From Thiohalophilus thiocyanatoxydans (lineage in GTDB: Bacteria; Pseudomonadota; Gammaproteobacteria; UBA6429; Thiohalophilaceae): 64,000 nucleotides of DNA. How positions within the stretch are numbered: the stretch's first letter is position 1; every line of letters begins with the position of its first letter. Where the stretch lies: contig NZ_SOQX01000008.1 in the NCBI RefSeq assembly GCF_004366735.1, positions 62,001 through 126,000 of the forward strand, written 5' to 3'. Shown here piece by piece: positions 51,155-60,223 of the stretch. The notes under the pieces were generated by a model that worked only from the letters and a program-made list of their open reading frames with translations, was not told the DNA's origin and did no database searches. The position numbers and the translations under genes are program-made.

Positions 51155-51823
51155 GTGGCGCTGGCAATCTTTGACCTGGACAATACCCTGCTCGACGGCG
51201 ACAGCGACTATCTGTGGGGCCGGTTTCTGGTGGCACAGGGCCGGGTCGACGGCGATAGCTACGAGCGGGAGAACCACCGCTTCTACGAGGAGTACCGCCG
51301 CGGTCAGCTCGATATCCAGGAGTTTCTCGCCTTCAGCCTCAAACCGCTCAGCGAAATCCCGCCGCCGGAGCTGGCCGAGCTGCACCGCCGCTTCATGGAA
51401 CAGGCGATCCGCCCGCGTATCACCGCGCCCGCGCGGGAGCTGCTCGCCCGACACCGGGCAGAGGGTGATTTTCTGCTGATCATCACCGCCACCAACCGGT
51501 TTATCACCGCCCCCATCGCCGAAGAGTTGGGGGTCGATGACCTGCTGGCCACCGATCCGGAGCAGATCGCCGGGCGTTACACCGGCCGGGTCAGCGGCAT
51601 CCCCTGTTTTCGCGAGGGCAAGGTCGAGCGGCTGGAGCAGTGGCTCAAACAGACCGGCCAGAACCTGGCCGACAGCTGGTTTTACAGCGACTCGCGCAAC
51701 GATCTGCCGCTGCTGGAGCGGGTGACCCGCCCGGTGGCGGTGGACCCCGACGAGACCCTGGCCGACCATGCCGCCGCGCGCGGCTGGCCCATCATCAGCC
51801 TGCGCGAGTCATCCGGATCATGA
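51155..51823 (+). CDS. HAD-superfamily IB phosphatase (SerB-like)
   Basis: A 222-residue HAD-IB hydrolase: motif I IFDLDNTLLDGDSD, motif II LIITATNRF, and motif III/IV KVERLEQWLK with YSDSRNDLPLLE. These enzymes dephosphorylate small molecules; the substrate is not identifiable. The start GTG 51155 is chosen because GGAGG lies 8 nt upstream and it gives the usual MALAIFDLDNT N-terminus; an ATG at 51140 forms part of that ribosome site. The stop overlaps btuC (ATGA), which places it at the head of the B12 transport operon and hints that it may act on a corrinoid-pathway phosphate, by context only. Confidence 0.85.
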   Translation: MALAIFDLDNTLLDGDSDYLWGRFLVAQGRVDGDSYERENHRFYEEYRRGQLDIQEFLAFSLKPLSEIPPPELAELHRRFMEQAIRPRITAPARELLARHRAEGDFLLIITATNRFITAPIAEELGVDDLLATDPEQIAGRYTGRVSGIPCFREGKVERLEQWLKQTGQNLADSWFYSDSRNDLPLLERVTRPVAVDPDETLADHAAARGWPIISLRESSGS

Positions 51824-52797
51824 CGCGCACCCCGGGATTCCTGCTGCTGTCCCTGCTGCTGTTGAGCCTGGTCAGTCTGGCCATCTCCCTGACCCACGGC
51901 AGCATGGCGCTGGACGTAGGGCAGGTCTGGGCCGCGTTATGGGCCCCGGACGGGAGCACGGCCACGCAACTGGTGCGCGAGCTGCGCCTGCCGCGCAGCC
52001 TGGCCGCCCTGACCACCGGCGCCCTGCTGGCGGTGGCCGGCTGCCTGATGCAGGTGCTGGTGCGCAATCCGCTGGCCGATCCTTATATACTGGGCATCTC
52101 CGGCGGCGCCTCGGTGGCCGCCCTGCTCGCCATGCTGGCCGGGGTGAGCGGGAACTTGCTGACCGGCAGCGCCTTTGTCGGGGCGCTGGTGGCGATGCTG
52201 CTGGTCTTTGTGCTGTCGCGCGGCCACGGCCAGTGGAACAGCAACCGCCTGCTGCTGACCGGGGTGGTGCTGGCCGCCGGCTGGGGGGCGGCCATCGGCT
52301 TTATCCTCAACCTGTCACCGGACAGCAGCCTGCAACGGATGATGTTCTGGCTGATGGGGGATCTCGGCTTCGCCCGCGCCAATGCCCTGCCCACGATCGT
52401 ACTGCTGGTCGGTCTGCTCGCCAGCCTGTTGCTGGCCCGCCAGCTCAACGTGCTGACCCGCGGCGAACTGGTGGCCGGCTCGCTGGGCATCCGCACCGAG
52501 ACCCTGCATCTGATCATCTATGTGATCGCCTCGCTGCTGACCGCCACCGCCGTCACCCAGGCCGGCAGCATCGGCTTCGTCGGCCTGGTGATACCCCACC
52601 TGATCCGGCTGCTCGGCTACCACGATCACCGCATTCTGCTGCCCGCCGCCGCCCTGCTCGGCGCCAGCCTGCTGCTGCTGGCCGACACCGTCGCCCGCAC
52701 CCTGCTGGCGCCGCAGCAGTTGCCGGTGGGGATCCTGACCGCCTTTATCGGCGTGCCGCTGTTTCTGTATCTGCTCTATCGGGGTTCGCGTCAATGA
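51820..52797 (+). CDS. btuC: Vitamin B12 / FecCD-type ABC permease
   Basis: A 325-residue permease with about ten membrane helices. Family hallmarks are RELRLPRSLAALTTGALLAV, GCLMQVLVRNPLADPYILGISGGAS and GFVGLVIPHLIRLLGYHDHR. FecCD, FhuB and BtuC look alike, so vitamin B12 is inferred from the cobalamin cluster nearby, which has btuB and btuF but no permease of its own. It overlaps the HAD gene and btuD by 4 nt on each side. Unlike btuB, no riboswitch was seen upstream. Confidence 0.85.
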   Translation: MTRTPGFLLLSLLLLSLVSLAISLTHGSMALDVGQVWAALWAPDGSTATQLVRELRLPRSLAALTTGALLAVAGCLMQVLVRNPLADPYILGISGGASVAALLAMLAGVSGNLLTGSAFVGALVAMLLVFVLSRGHGQWNSNRLLLTGVVLAAGWGAAIGFILNLSPDSSLQRMMFWLMGDLGFARANALPTIVLLVGLLASLLLARQLNVLTRGELVAGSLGIRTETLHLIIYVIASLLTATAVTQAGSIGFVGLVIPHLIRLLGYHDHRILLPAAALLGASLLLLADTVARTLLAPQQLPVGILTAFIGVPLFLYLLYRGSRQ

Positions 52798-53558
52798 AGC
52801 TGCAACTCGAACAACTGCAACTGCAGCGCGGCCAGCGTACGCTCTGCAAGCCATTTGATCTGAGCCTCGAAGACGGTCAGTGCTGGGGGATCCTGGGCAG
52901 CAACGGCAGCGGCAAGACCACCCTGCTGCATACCGTGGCCGGCTTGCATCACGACTATCGCGGACGCATTGTGCTGGACGACACGGCCATCGAGCAGATC
53001 CCGCGCAAACAGTTTGCCCGCCAGGCGGGCCTGTTACTGCAAACCAACGAAGAGGCCTTCCCCGGCACCGCGCTGGAAACCGTCCTCACCGGGCGCCACC
53101 CCCATCTCAAGGCGTGGCAATGGGAAAGCGAAGAGGATCTCGCCCTGGCCCGCGAGACCTTGCAACAGGTGGACCTGGCCGGCTTCGAACAGCGCAACCT
53201 GTTAACCTTATCCGGCGGCGAACGCCGCCGGCTCTACATCGCCACGTTGCTGGCACAACAACCGCAACTCTATCTGCTGGACGAACCGGCCAACCATCTC
53301 GATCTGCGTCATCAGCACCAGATACTGGGATTATTGCAACAACTTTGCACGACCCGGAACAAAAGTGTCGTCATGGTCCTGCACGATCCCAACCTCGCCG
53401 CCCGTTACTGTGACCACGTGTTGTTACTGCACGAAGACGGCAACGTGGAAAGCGGACCGAGCGAAGCGCTGATGACGCCGGAGAAACTGAGTGTGTTGTA
53501 CGGTTACCCGATCCTGCATGTTGCCTCCGACGCACAGCCGCTGTTCATTGCCGGGTAA
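52794..53558 (+). CDS. btuD: Vitamin B12 ABC transporter ATPase
   Basis: A 254-residue ATPase: Walker A GSNGSGKTT at about 35-43, Q-loop LLLQTNEEAFPGTALE, signature LLTLSGGERRRLYIA, Walker B LYLLDEPANHLDL and switch MVLHDPNLAARYCDH. The start ATG 52794 overlaps the btuC stop. It closes the HAD-btuC-btuD operon and is convergent with the exported HExxH protein gene, with about 90 bp between the stops. Assignment to B12 is by context, as for btuC. Confidence 0.86.
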   Translation: MKLQLEQLQLQRGQRTLCKPFDLSLEDGQCWGILGSNGSGKTTLLHTVAGLHHDYRGRIVLDDTAIEQIPRKQFARQAGLLLQTNEEAFPGTALETVLTGRHPHLKAWQWESEEDLALARETLQQVDLAGFEQRNLLTLSGGERRRLYIATLLAQQPQLYLLDEPANHLDLRHQHQILGLLQQLCTTRNKSVVMVLHDPNLAARYCDHVLLLHEDGNVESGPSEALMTPEKLSVLYGYPILHVASDAQPLFIAG

Positions 53559-53648
53559 TCAACGGCCCATTACGCCTGATTGACCTCTCACCCTCCCGAC
53601 TCGACACCGGGCAGCAACCCGGTCACGGGCGGCGGCTGTGCCGTTCGA

Positions 53649-56216
53649 TCACAGTTCCGGGTCATCGTCAGGCTGTTTCGGTTCGTCATCGCGACCCGGC
53701 TCCAGCTTGTCATCAAAATCGAACCGGCGTGTATCCGGTTTGAATATCTCGGGATCACCGCCCGGTCCGCGAGGCCCCAGATCGGGTTGGATCCCGGGCG
53801 CACCGCCCTCGCAGCAAGGGGAATTGGGTGTGCGGGAACAATCCACCATCATTCGTCCGCAATGCCGGGTTCGCTCATGTTGCGCAATGATGGCCCCGAT
53901 ACGCTCGCGTTGTCCCTCAACCACGCAACGACACATATCATTGACCACCGTCGGTTCGGCGGGCGGTCGACAGGTGATGGTGCTACAGCTCTCACGCGAC
54001 TGTTTGTCGCCGCCAATCTGGTAAACCCGGCCGTCGTTCCCGACCACGGTCATACCTTCGGCAGCCATGCAACGGGAAAAGGCGTTATCACCGTACTGGT
54101 CGTTAATCCACTGTTCCTCGGTCGGGTCCACATTGCCATCGGTATTGCCGCGACTACCTCCCAGGTCGCCTTCGTCCGGCTGCGATCCATCGGGATGGGG
54201 AATCGGATTCCCCCCGCCGTCCATACCGGCAACCTGGCCCGAGGTACAGGCCATCATTTCGCGAAATGCATCGGCGACCGGGCCGCAGGGTTCCGGTGCC
54301 ATACCCGGATCAGGCATTTTTGTACCATCACCTCCCTTTGTCTCCCCAATCATTTCCTCTGCTTGTTTACGAGTATTTTCAGCCGCATCCTGGCCTTCGT
54401 GCGCAGCATCCTCGGAAGATTCTATATCCGCATGAGAGGCGTCTTCCGGCCGATCAAGCTTTTCGGCAGCATGGGTTGCCTCATGCCACACGGTAACCAG
54501 CATTTCAAAGTAGCAGTCCGCATCGCACTCATTTGTCCCACTCTCATGGTTACCTGCGTCAAACGTGAACTCCGCCTCACGCCACTTCCCTTCGCGAGGT
54601 TCGGTTTCACCCAGTGTGTCCGCATCCAGGCAGCTGTCACAGACCCGGGAGTTATCCTTTAATTCATTGGATACCCTTATAAAGTCACTCTCGCTCAATT
54701 CTTTTTTTGTCGAGGCCTGTACAAATGCCCGTGCCGCACTGCCTTTTTGATTCAGATCCTCAATGGTTTCGTTGATTCGCTGTTGCATCAAATTCGATGA
54801 TGACGATTGCTTACTGGTGCCGGAATTTCCACCGGGACTCGACATACGGGGATCCGTGGTACAGTTGTCATTTCCGTAAATCCCCTTAATTACCGGTCCG
54901 CCCTCGCCCTGACCGACAATAATCGTCTCGTTATTGCGCGCATCGCGCAGACGTTGCTGGGCGGCCAGCATGCAACGGGCCGGGTCATTGGCTATCGCCT
55001 TCTCGAAGGCGGCGTTGGCCATACACTGGGCAAAACCACCGCCGCCTCGACCGAAGGGCGCGCCACCACCGCCGGAACCGCCGCCGGCCTGTCCCCCGGA
55101 GGTCCCACCGGCGCCGCCGGTAACACAGTTATCCCCCAGGCCGCGGGTTGGAAGCCCGAACGGTGACCGCTCGGGGCGGCCGTCTTCCTCGGCCTGTTGA
55201 CCCCCGCCTCCGAACAACCGGCTCAGATCAAAGCCGAAAATACCGCCTTTGCCGCGTTTATCGCTTCCGCCACCGGGTTTGCATTGGGGGCCCAGGGTAC
55301 AGGCGAAGCGCCCTGTCTCGGCGCCGGCGCTGGCCATCTGCCCCACACTGCAATGACCGAAAGCGATATTCTCCGGATCGATCAGCTCATCCATGTGGTC
55401 GAGTATCAATGCCGGTTCATCGAAACCGATCAGAACTCCGGCGACAGGATCAAAGGTATACAGGCGCGCAGGTTGAAGCCGGAAGCCACGCAACTGCATC
55501 GCCTGCGTCTCGAACCAGCGATGTGTCGCATTGAAACCCCGGTACTTGGCCAGATCGAAAACCAGCAAGGCGGGATTGATGGCCACGGACAGTGCCGCCT
55601 GCCGCCGGGTTTCGGTACAACCATCGGCGAGGGAGTGGGTATGCGCCTCCAGGACTTCACCCAGACGCTCGGCGAAGGTTTCCACCTGATCGGCACTGAG
55701 CACCAGCAGGCCGGATAACAGTTCCTGCAATACCGCAACTTGCGCCGCGTGATCCTCCGCGGCCAGCGCTTCGGCATACCGGGCCAGATGCCGGCCCAGG
55801 GCCAGATCATTTTGCGCCAGGGGCGAGCCGCGCAGTTCATCACGCTCGGTACGCAGGGGAAAGCTGTGGTAGGCACGCCGCAACCGCACGGCAAGCACGG
55901 CACCCGACAGACGCTGCAGATTCGCCTTGTCAGGCTCGCCCGCACACAGACCGGCCAACAAGGCCGAGATTTTGGGTTCGACCTCGCGACGAACCTCACG
56001 TCGGCGTCCGTCGGCAACCGCTGCGATAACTTGCTTATCCAGCCGGGCAATACGTTGTGTCTTCCAGTCCGCGCCCAGGCCCGGAACATCAATCGCGGGA
56101 GAATTAAGATCAAACTTCGGCTGCAGAAGCTCGTTCTGTAGCGAGTCATTCGCCACAGACGTCCTGCCGACGCCGGCCAACAAAATGATAAACAGGAACA
56201 AGATTTTTTTGTGCAC
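53649..56216 (-). CDS. Large exported protein with HExxH motif, not recognised
   Basis: An 855-residue protein with start GTG 56216 after GGGAGG, and a signal peptide MHKKILFLFIILLAGVGRTS. Residues about 25-300 are helical and Ala/Leu/Arg-rich. About 325-420 is a glycine-rich, low-complexity stretch (GGTSGGQAGGGSGGGGAPFG). Near 578 a zinc-protease motif appears: W-H578-E-A-T-H582-AAEKLD, followed by acidic and His-bearing sequence. The C-terminal quarter has many cysteines (CSTITCRPP, CRCVVEG, CCEGG) and a Pro/Asp-rich tail. The HExxH motif suggests a metallopeptidase, but no family was recognised. Next upstream is a 60-residue membrane protein on the same strand. Function unknown. Confidence 0.75.
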   Translation of the reverse strand: MHKKILFLFIILLAGVGRTSVANDSLQNELLQPKFDLNSPAIDVPGLGADWKTQRIARLDKQVIAAVADGRRREVRREVEPKISALLAGLCAGEPDKANLQRLSGAVLAVRLRRAYHSFPLRTERDELRGSPLAQNDLALGRHLARYAEALAAEDHAAQVAVLQELLSGLLVLSADQVETFAERLGEVLEAHTHSLADGCTETRRQAALSVAINPALLVFDLAKYRGFNATHRWFETQAMQLRGFRLQPARLYTFDPVAGVLIGFDEPALILDHMDELIDPENIAFGHCSVGQMASAGAETGRFACTLGPQCKPGGGSDKRGKGGIFGFDLSRLFGGGGQQAEEDGRPERSPFGLPTRGLGDNCVTGGAGGTSGGQAGGGSGGGGAPFGRGGGGFAQCMANAAFEKAIANDPARCMLAAQQRLRDARNNETIIVGQGEGGPVIKGIYGNDNCTTDPRMSSPGGNSGTSKQSSSSNLMQQRINETIEDLNQKGSAARAFVQASTKKELSESDFIRVSNELKDNSRVCDSCLDADTLGETEPREGKWREAEFTFDAGNHESGTNECDADCYFEMLVTVWHEATHAAEKLDRPEDASHADIESSEDAAHEGQDAAENTRKQAEEMIGETKGGDGTKMPDPGMAPEPCGPVADAFREMMACTSGQVAGMDGGGNPIPHPDGSQPDEGDLGGSRGNTDGNVDPTEEQWINDQYGDNAFSRCMAAEGMTVVGNDGRVYQIGGDKQSRESCSTITCRPPAEPTVVNDMCRCVVEGQRERIGAIIAQHERTRHCGRMMVDCSRTPNSPCCEGGAPGIQPDLGPRGPGGDPEIFKPDTRRFDFDDKLEPGRDDEPKQPDDDPEL

Positions 56217-56509
56217 GATACCCTCCCTGGCTCTGAAGCTGATTGTTGTTTTAATTGAATATCAGGTTGTGATTTTCTCTAATTGACGCCAAGACTAGCA
56301 TTATCCTGCAAGTTTTTGCCACTCACCCCGCCCGGATTCAGCAATCCCGGGAATTCAGGACAATGGTGCTATCATGGCTGTCATACTTGGCCGCACTCTA
56401 TTTTCGCGAGCATGCTGGTATTACACAAAACAAACATGCAGCTCACGCCGGCGACAGCCTGCGTGACACAACCTCGAATCAATAAATTTCAGGCAGTGCT
56501 GCAGCTGTT

Positions 56510-56692
56510 TTAATAGCGCCCCATACCACCGAACACACCGCTCAGCACCGTCATTATTAGCGTCCCAATTATACTTAGAATAATAAATGCCGGAATAGCC
56601 GCGATGGAGGCTTTGACCATAAAAATGACCATCGACCAGAATGGCATTTTGATATCAATAATGTTGACCTGGTTTGTGTGATTGGTATCCAT
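56510..56692 (-). CDS. Small single-span membrane protein (60 residues)
   Basis: Starts MDTNHTNQVNIIDIKMPFWS and contains a long hydrophobic segment (about 18-54) rich in Ile, ending GVFGGMGRY. GGGAGGAAGCT immediately before ATG 56692 is one of the best ribosome sites in the window, which supports translation. It lies 293 bp upstream of the exported HExxH gene in the same orientation; the gap has no other gene. The hydrophobic segment could cross the membrane once or twice. Function unknown. Confidence 0.7.
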   Translation of the reverse strand: MDTNHTNQVNIIDIKMPFWSMVIFMVKASIAAIPAFIILSIIGTLIMTVLSGVFGGMGRY

Positions 56693-56735
56693 AGCTTCCT
56701 CCCGAGATTATAGGCGCCAGGCTACAAATAAGACG

Positions 56736-57110
56736 TCAGTAAGGCAAGTTCAAGTCAGCTGGCCCCAGCATCTTCAAATACTGTTTCACCACCACCGCGT
56801 TATTGTGTCTCTCATCCTGCGCGGCAAACACCAGGGTAAGCCCACCTCCTCTGGCGATTTGAACCAGACGCCGCAGTTTTTCCCGATGGAGTTTCAGCTC
56901 ACCAAGATAGGCATTGCGAAATTCGCCCCAGCTCAACTCGCCGGCATGGAACGCCTTGCGCAATGAATCCGACGGGGCCAGATCTTTAAGCCATTCATCG
57001 ATTTGCAGATCGGCTTTCGAGCGGCCCCGTGGCCAGAGCCGATCCACCAGTACCCGATAACCATCCCCGGGATGCGGTGCTTCGTAAGCACGTTTCAGGA
57101 AAACAGGCAT
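56736..57110 (-). CDS. DUF488 family protein
   Basis: A 124-residue soluble protein with the DUF488 pattern: the start MPVFLKRAYEAPHPGDGYRV, VDRLWPRGRSKADLQIDEWL, KDLAPSDSLRKAFHAG and LVFAAQDERHNNAVVV. The family is widespread and uncharacterised, possibly nucleic-acid related. It ends 44 nt before the small membrane protein start on the same strand and follows the ParA-like gene after a 90-bp gap. Confidence 0.9.
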   Translation of the reverse strand: MPVFLKRAYEAPHPGDGYRVLVDRLWPRGRSKADLQIDEWLKDLAPSDSLRKAFHAGELSWGEFRNAYLGELKLHREKLRRLVQIARGGGLTLVFAAQDERHNNAVVVKQYLKMLGPADLNLPY

Positions 57111-57199
57111 AAGATAGAGAAAGTGTTAGATGTATGCGTGTGAACCAGGTGCATGGCACGCACCCGACTAGCAACTAGCCCCTGGCACCTCGCCCCTGT

Positions 57200-57886
57200 T
57201 CAGGGAGCATGCCGCTGCTGCGCCGTCATCTCAACCCGCTCGTCCTCCAGCCATTCAAGGATGTTAATCCATTGCCGGCGATCTTCCTCGACACGGCGGT
57301 CCCAGAGCTCATGTACGCCAATGCCGCGTTCCACGGCGTGGACGTAGTGCTGGGTATCGCGCAGGGTGCCCAGCAGAGGCAGGCGCAGAGATTTGAGAAA
57401 ACGTTCCAGGGATTGATAGACGAGGGTGTTCTTTTTGGCACGATTGGCGACCACTCCGACCCGTACCCCGGCCGTGCGAACTTTACCGATCAACAGCAGG
57501 TCCTTGATGAAGTGGGTGGCGGCGTGGATATCAATGGGTGACGGCAGCACCGGCACCAGGATGGTATCGACGCGCTGCACGTAATTGACCAGCTGCTGAC
57601 CGCTGACCCCCGCCGGGGCATCCAGGATCACCCGCTCGGTCTGGGGCGGCAGCCGTAACTGCCAGGCACTGGTCTGGGCGCCGCTGGAACGTTGCCAGGC
57701 CCGCACCCCGTGGATGACAGGATTGTCGCGGGGGCGCTGGCTGTGCCAGCGCATGCTGGAACCCTGCGGATCGTAATCCATCAACGCGGTGGTGAAACCG
57801 TAACCGGCATACAAACTGGCGAGATTGGTGGCCACAGTGGTTTTGCCACAGCCGCCTTTCGAGTTGAGTACCAGTATACGTTGCAT
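57200..57886 (-). CDS. ParA/MinD-family ATPase, orphan
   Basis: A 228-residue deviant Walker A ATPase: NSKGGCGKTTVATNLAS at the start, DYDPQGSSMRW (Walker A') and VILDAPAGV. ParA proteins position plasmids, chromosomes or protein clusters on the nucleoid; without a ParB neighbour or parS-like cluster the cargo is unknown. Related orphan ParA genes sit near chemotaxis or carboxysome genes elsewhere, but not here. It is divergent from the cobalamin riboswitch/btuB unit. Confidence 0.85.
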   Translation of the reverse strand: MQRILVLNSKGGCGKTTVATNLASLYAGYGFTTALMDYDPQGSSMRWHSQRPRDNPVIHGVRAWQRSSGAQTSAWQLRLPPQTERVILDAPAGVSGQQLVNYVQRVDTILVPVLPSPIDIHAATHFIKDLLLIGKVRTAGVRVGVVANRAKKNTLVYQSLERFLKSLRLPLLGTLRDTQHYVHAVERGIGVHELWDRRVEEDRRQWINILEWLEDERVEMTAQQRHAP

Positions 57887-58105
57887 GGTTGGATTCCGTT
57901 TCGAATCTATTCAGATTACATCACCGGTTACCCTTTAACCAGTAATAACCCCTTTTCCGGTCTGTTTCAGCACACGGTCGGGGGCCTCCCTTTGTATTAA
58001 CAGTTGATAAGTTTATCTAATAAATCAGCATAAATCATTGTTTTTAAAGAGATCTATATCTTGTGCTTGACACTTATAAATATACCCAGATAATGTGCCG
58101 CACAC

Positions 58106-58295
58106 TTTCAGGTGCCCCGGTAAAGTCGTACCGGGGTGAAACGGGAAGCCGGTGAGTCGTTCGCGACGAGTCCGGCGCTGCCCCCGCAACGGTGATTGAG
58201 TCAAAAGGTTGTCACTGCGCCACTGCATGATGAATGTGGGAAGGCGATAACCTCAGGAATGTTCCGCTCATAAGCCCGGAGACCGGCCTGGAAAT
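58106..58295 (+). promoter_or_regulatory. Cobalamin (adenosylcobalamin-class) riboswitch
   Basis: The leader shows the B12 aptamer signature: TTTCAGGTGCC start, GAAACGGGAAGCCGGTGAGT, the invariant B12 box GCTGCCCCCGCAACGGT (58177-58193), and the closing AGCCCGGAGACCGGCC. It lies in the sense orientation about 120 nt before btuB. Bound cobalamin would be expected to lower btuB expression; the expression platform is probably in 58296-58412, but no clear terminator was recognised. Confidence 0.93.
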
Positions 58296-58412
58296 AACGG
58301 ATGTGTCGCGGAGGGCGATGCCGAAGGTCTGTTATTGCCTGCCTTTCGGATTCCCCTCCCCTGCACCACACAAGACCACGACGCGGGTGAGCGTCCAACA
58401 GGGGAATTAAAC

Positions 58413-60218
58413 ATGCAAATCGTATCCTGCCGCCGTGCTGCAATCGCGGCCCTTTCCACGTGTTTCGTCCTGCCTGCGGCCCAGGCCGCCGAGGAAGAAG
58501 CGATTATCGTCACCGCCTCGCGGACGCTGCAAAGCGCCAACGACACGCTGGCCAGCACCTCGATCATCGATCGCGAGCAAATCGACAACTCCCAGGCCCG
58601 TGATGTGATGCAACTGCTACAGCTGGAAGCCGGCATCGACATGGCCCGCGGTGGCGGCCCCGGTGGCAGCACCAGTCTGTTCATGCGCGGCACCAACAGC
58701 AATCATACGCTGGTATTGATCGACGGGGTGCGGGCCAGCTCCGCCACCACCGGCTCCTTTGCCTGGGCGCATCTGGCCCCTTCCGATATCGAACGAATTG
58801 AAATCGTGCGTGGCCCCCGTGCCGCCCATTACGGCTCCGATGCCGTGGGCGGCGTCATCCAGATTTTTACCCGCGACAACAAGGGGTCGCATGTTCGCGT
58901 CCAGGGCGGCAGCTACAACAGCCGACTGGTCGAGTTCGGCACCGGAGACAGTAAAGGGAATCTCGATTACAGCCTGAACGCCACCCATCGCGACACCGAT
59001 GGATTTTCCGCCACCAACAGCAAAAGCAGCTTTTTCAATTCGGACGAGGACCCCTATCGCAATAACAGCGTCAGCGGCAAACTCGACTACCGGCTGAATG
59101 ATGATACCCAGATCGCTTTCAAGGGCTGGCATAGTGACAGTAAAAGCAATTTTGACCAGGGTACACAGGATAACCAGAACAGTACCGGCGATCTTCGTCT
59201 CACTCATCAGTCTACAACCAATTGGGAACAACAGCTAAGCGTGGGCTACGCCAAGGATGAAAATGAGACCAACGAACCCAGCAGATCATCATTTGTACAG
59301 ACTAATCGTCTCATGGCCGACTGGAAGCATGACCTGACTCTGTCGGACAATGCGCTGCTGACCGCCGGCATCAGTACGGTCGAGGAAGACACCCTGAATA
59401 TCAACCGCATTACCGACGCCACGGTATACGATGAAAGTATTCGCAATAACGGTCTGTTTACCTCGCTGCAATATTTTGCCGGTGATCATGATATACAACT
59501 GAGCGGGCGGGTGGATGACCACGAGACCTTCGGCTCCCACAACACCGGCCAGGCGGCCTGGGGCTATCAGCTCAACGAGCAACACCGGTTGTTTGCCTCT
59601 TATGGAACGGCATTTCAGGCTCCCAGCTCGAATAACCTGTTTCATCCCGGCTACAGCGGTTTCTACGCCGGAAACTCCGATCTGGAACCGGAAGAATCCG
59701 AGTCGTTCGAACTGGGTACGAAAAGCCAGTTCGGGGCCCAGCAACTGTCCATCAGTCTCTACCATACCGAGATTGACAATCTGATCAGTTATTCGGGCAC
59801 CAACAGCCAGGCCATCAATATCGACAAGGCCAGTATCGAGGGAGTCGAGGTTGTCCATCGCTACCAGGCCAAAACCTGGCAGCTGAAAAGCCAGCTGACC
59901 CTGCAGGACGCGGTAGACGACGAGACCGGCGAGGATCTGGATCGCCGCGCCGGGGAAAAACTCTCTGTGAACTATACCCGCCAGTTTGAAAACGACAGTC
60001 AACTGGGCGTGGAGTGGTTGTATCGCTCAAAAAGAAAGGATGACGATGAGCGGCTGGATGCCTATCAGCTGGTTAACCTTTCGGGCCAGTACCAGCTCGC
60101 CAGCGACTTCTGGTTCGAGGGACGGGTGGATAATCTGCTCGACGAGGAGTATGAACTCCAGTACGGCTACAATACCGCCGGCCTTTCCGCTTACGCCGGC
60201 GTTCGCTATCACTTTTAA
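58413..60218 (+). CDS. btuB: TonB-dependent cobalamin receptor
   Basis: A 601-residue outer-membrane receptor. Signal peptide MQIVSCRRAAIAALSTCFVL cut at AQA; TonB box EEAIIVTASR; plug domain with GPGGSTSLFMRGTNSNHTLV and RGPRAAHYGSDAVGGVIQI; a 22-strand barrel ending AYAGVRYHF with C-terminal Phe. The ATG at 58413 follows GGGGAATTAAAC. It is under the cobalamin riboswitch and heads an uptake and remodelling operon. Confidence 0.94.
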   Translation: MQIVSCRRAAIAALSTCFVLPAAQAAEEEAIIVTASRTLQSANDTLASTSIIDREQIDNSQARDVMQLLQLEAGIDMARGGGPGGSTSLFMRGTNSNHTLVLIDGVRASSATTGSFAWAHLAPSDIERIEIVRGPRAAHYGSDAVGGVIQIFTRDNKGSHVRVQGGSYNSRLVEFGTGDSKGNLDYSLNATHRDTDGFSATNSKSSFFNSDEDPYRNNSVSGKLDYRLNDDTQIAFKGWHSDSKSNFDQGTQDNQNSTGDLRLTHQSTTNWEQQLSVGYAKDENETNEPSRSSFVQTNRLMADWKHDLTLSDNALLTAGISTVEEDTLNINRITDATVYDESIRNNGLFTSLQYFAGDHDIQLSGRVDDHETFGSHNTGQAAWGYQLNEQHRLFASYGTAFQAPSSNNLFHPGYSGFYAGNSDLEPEESESFELGTKSQFGAQQLSISLYHTEIDNLISYSGTNSQAINIDKASIEGVEVVHRYQAKTWQLKSQLTLQDAVDDETGEDLDRRAGEKLSVNYTRQFENDSQLGVEWLYRSKRKDDDERLDAYQLVNLSGQYQLASDFWFEGRVDNLLDEEYELQYGYNTAGLSAYAGVRYHF

Positions 60219-60223
60219 CCCCC

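Noticed and set aside
51640-51819. Upstream extension of the btuC frame
   Set aside because: It lies out of frame inside the HAD gene; the ATG at 51820 overlapping the HAD stop gives the proper permease start.
51768-52793. Long frame leading into btuD
   Set aside because: This is the antiphase of btuC, rich in Arg/Pro/Gly; the real BtuD starts at 52794.
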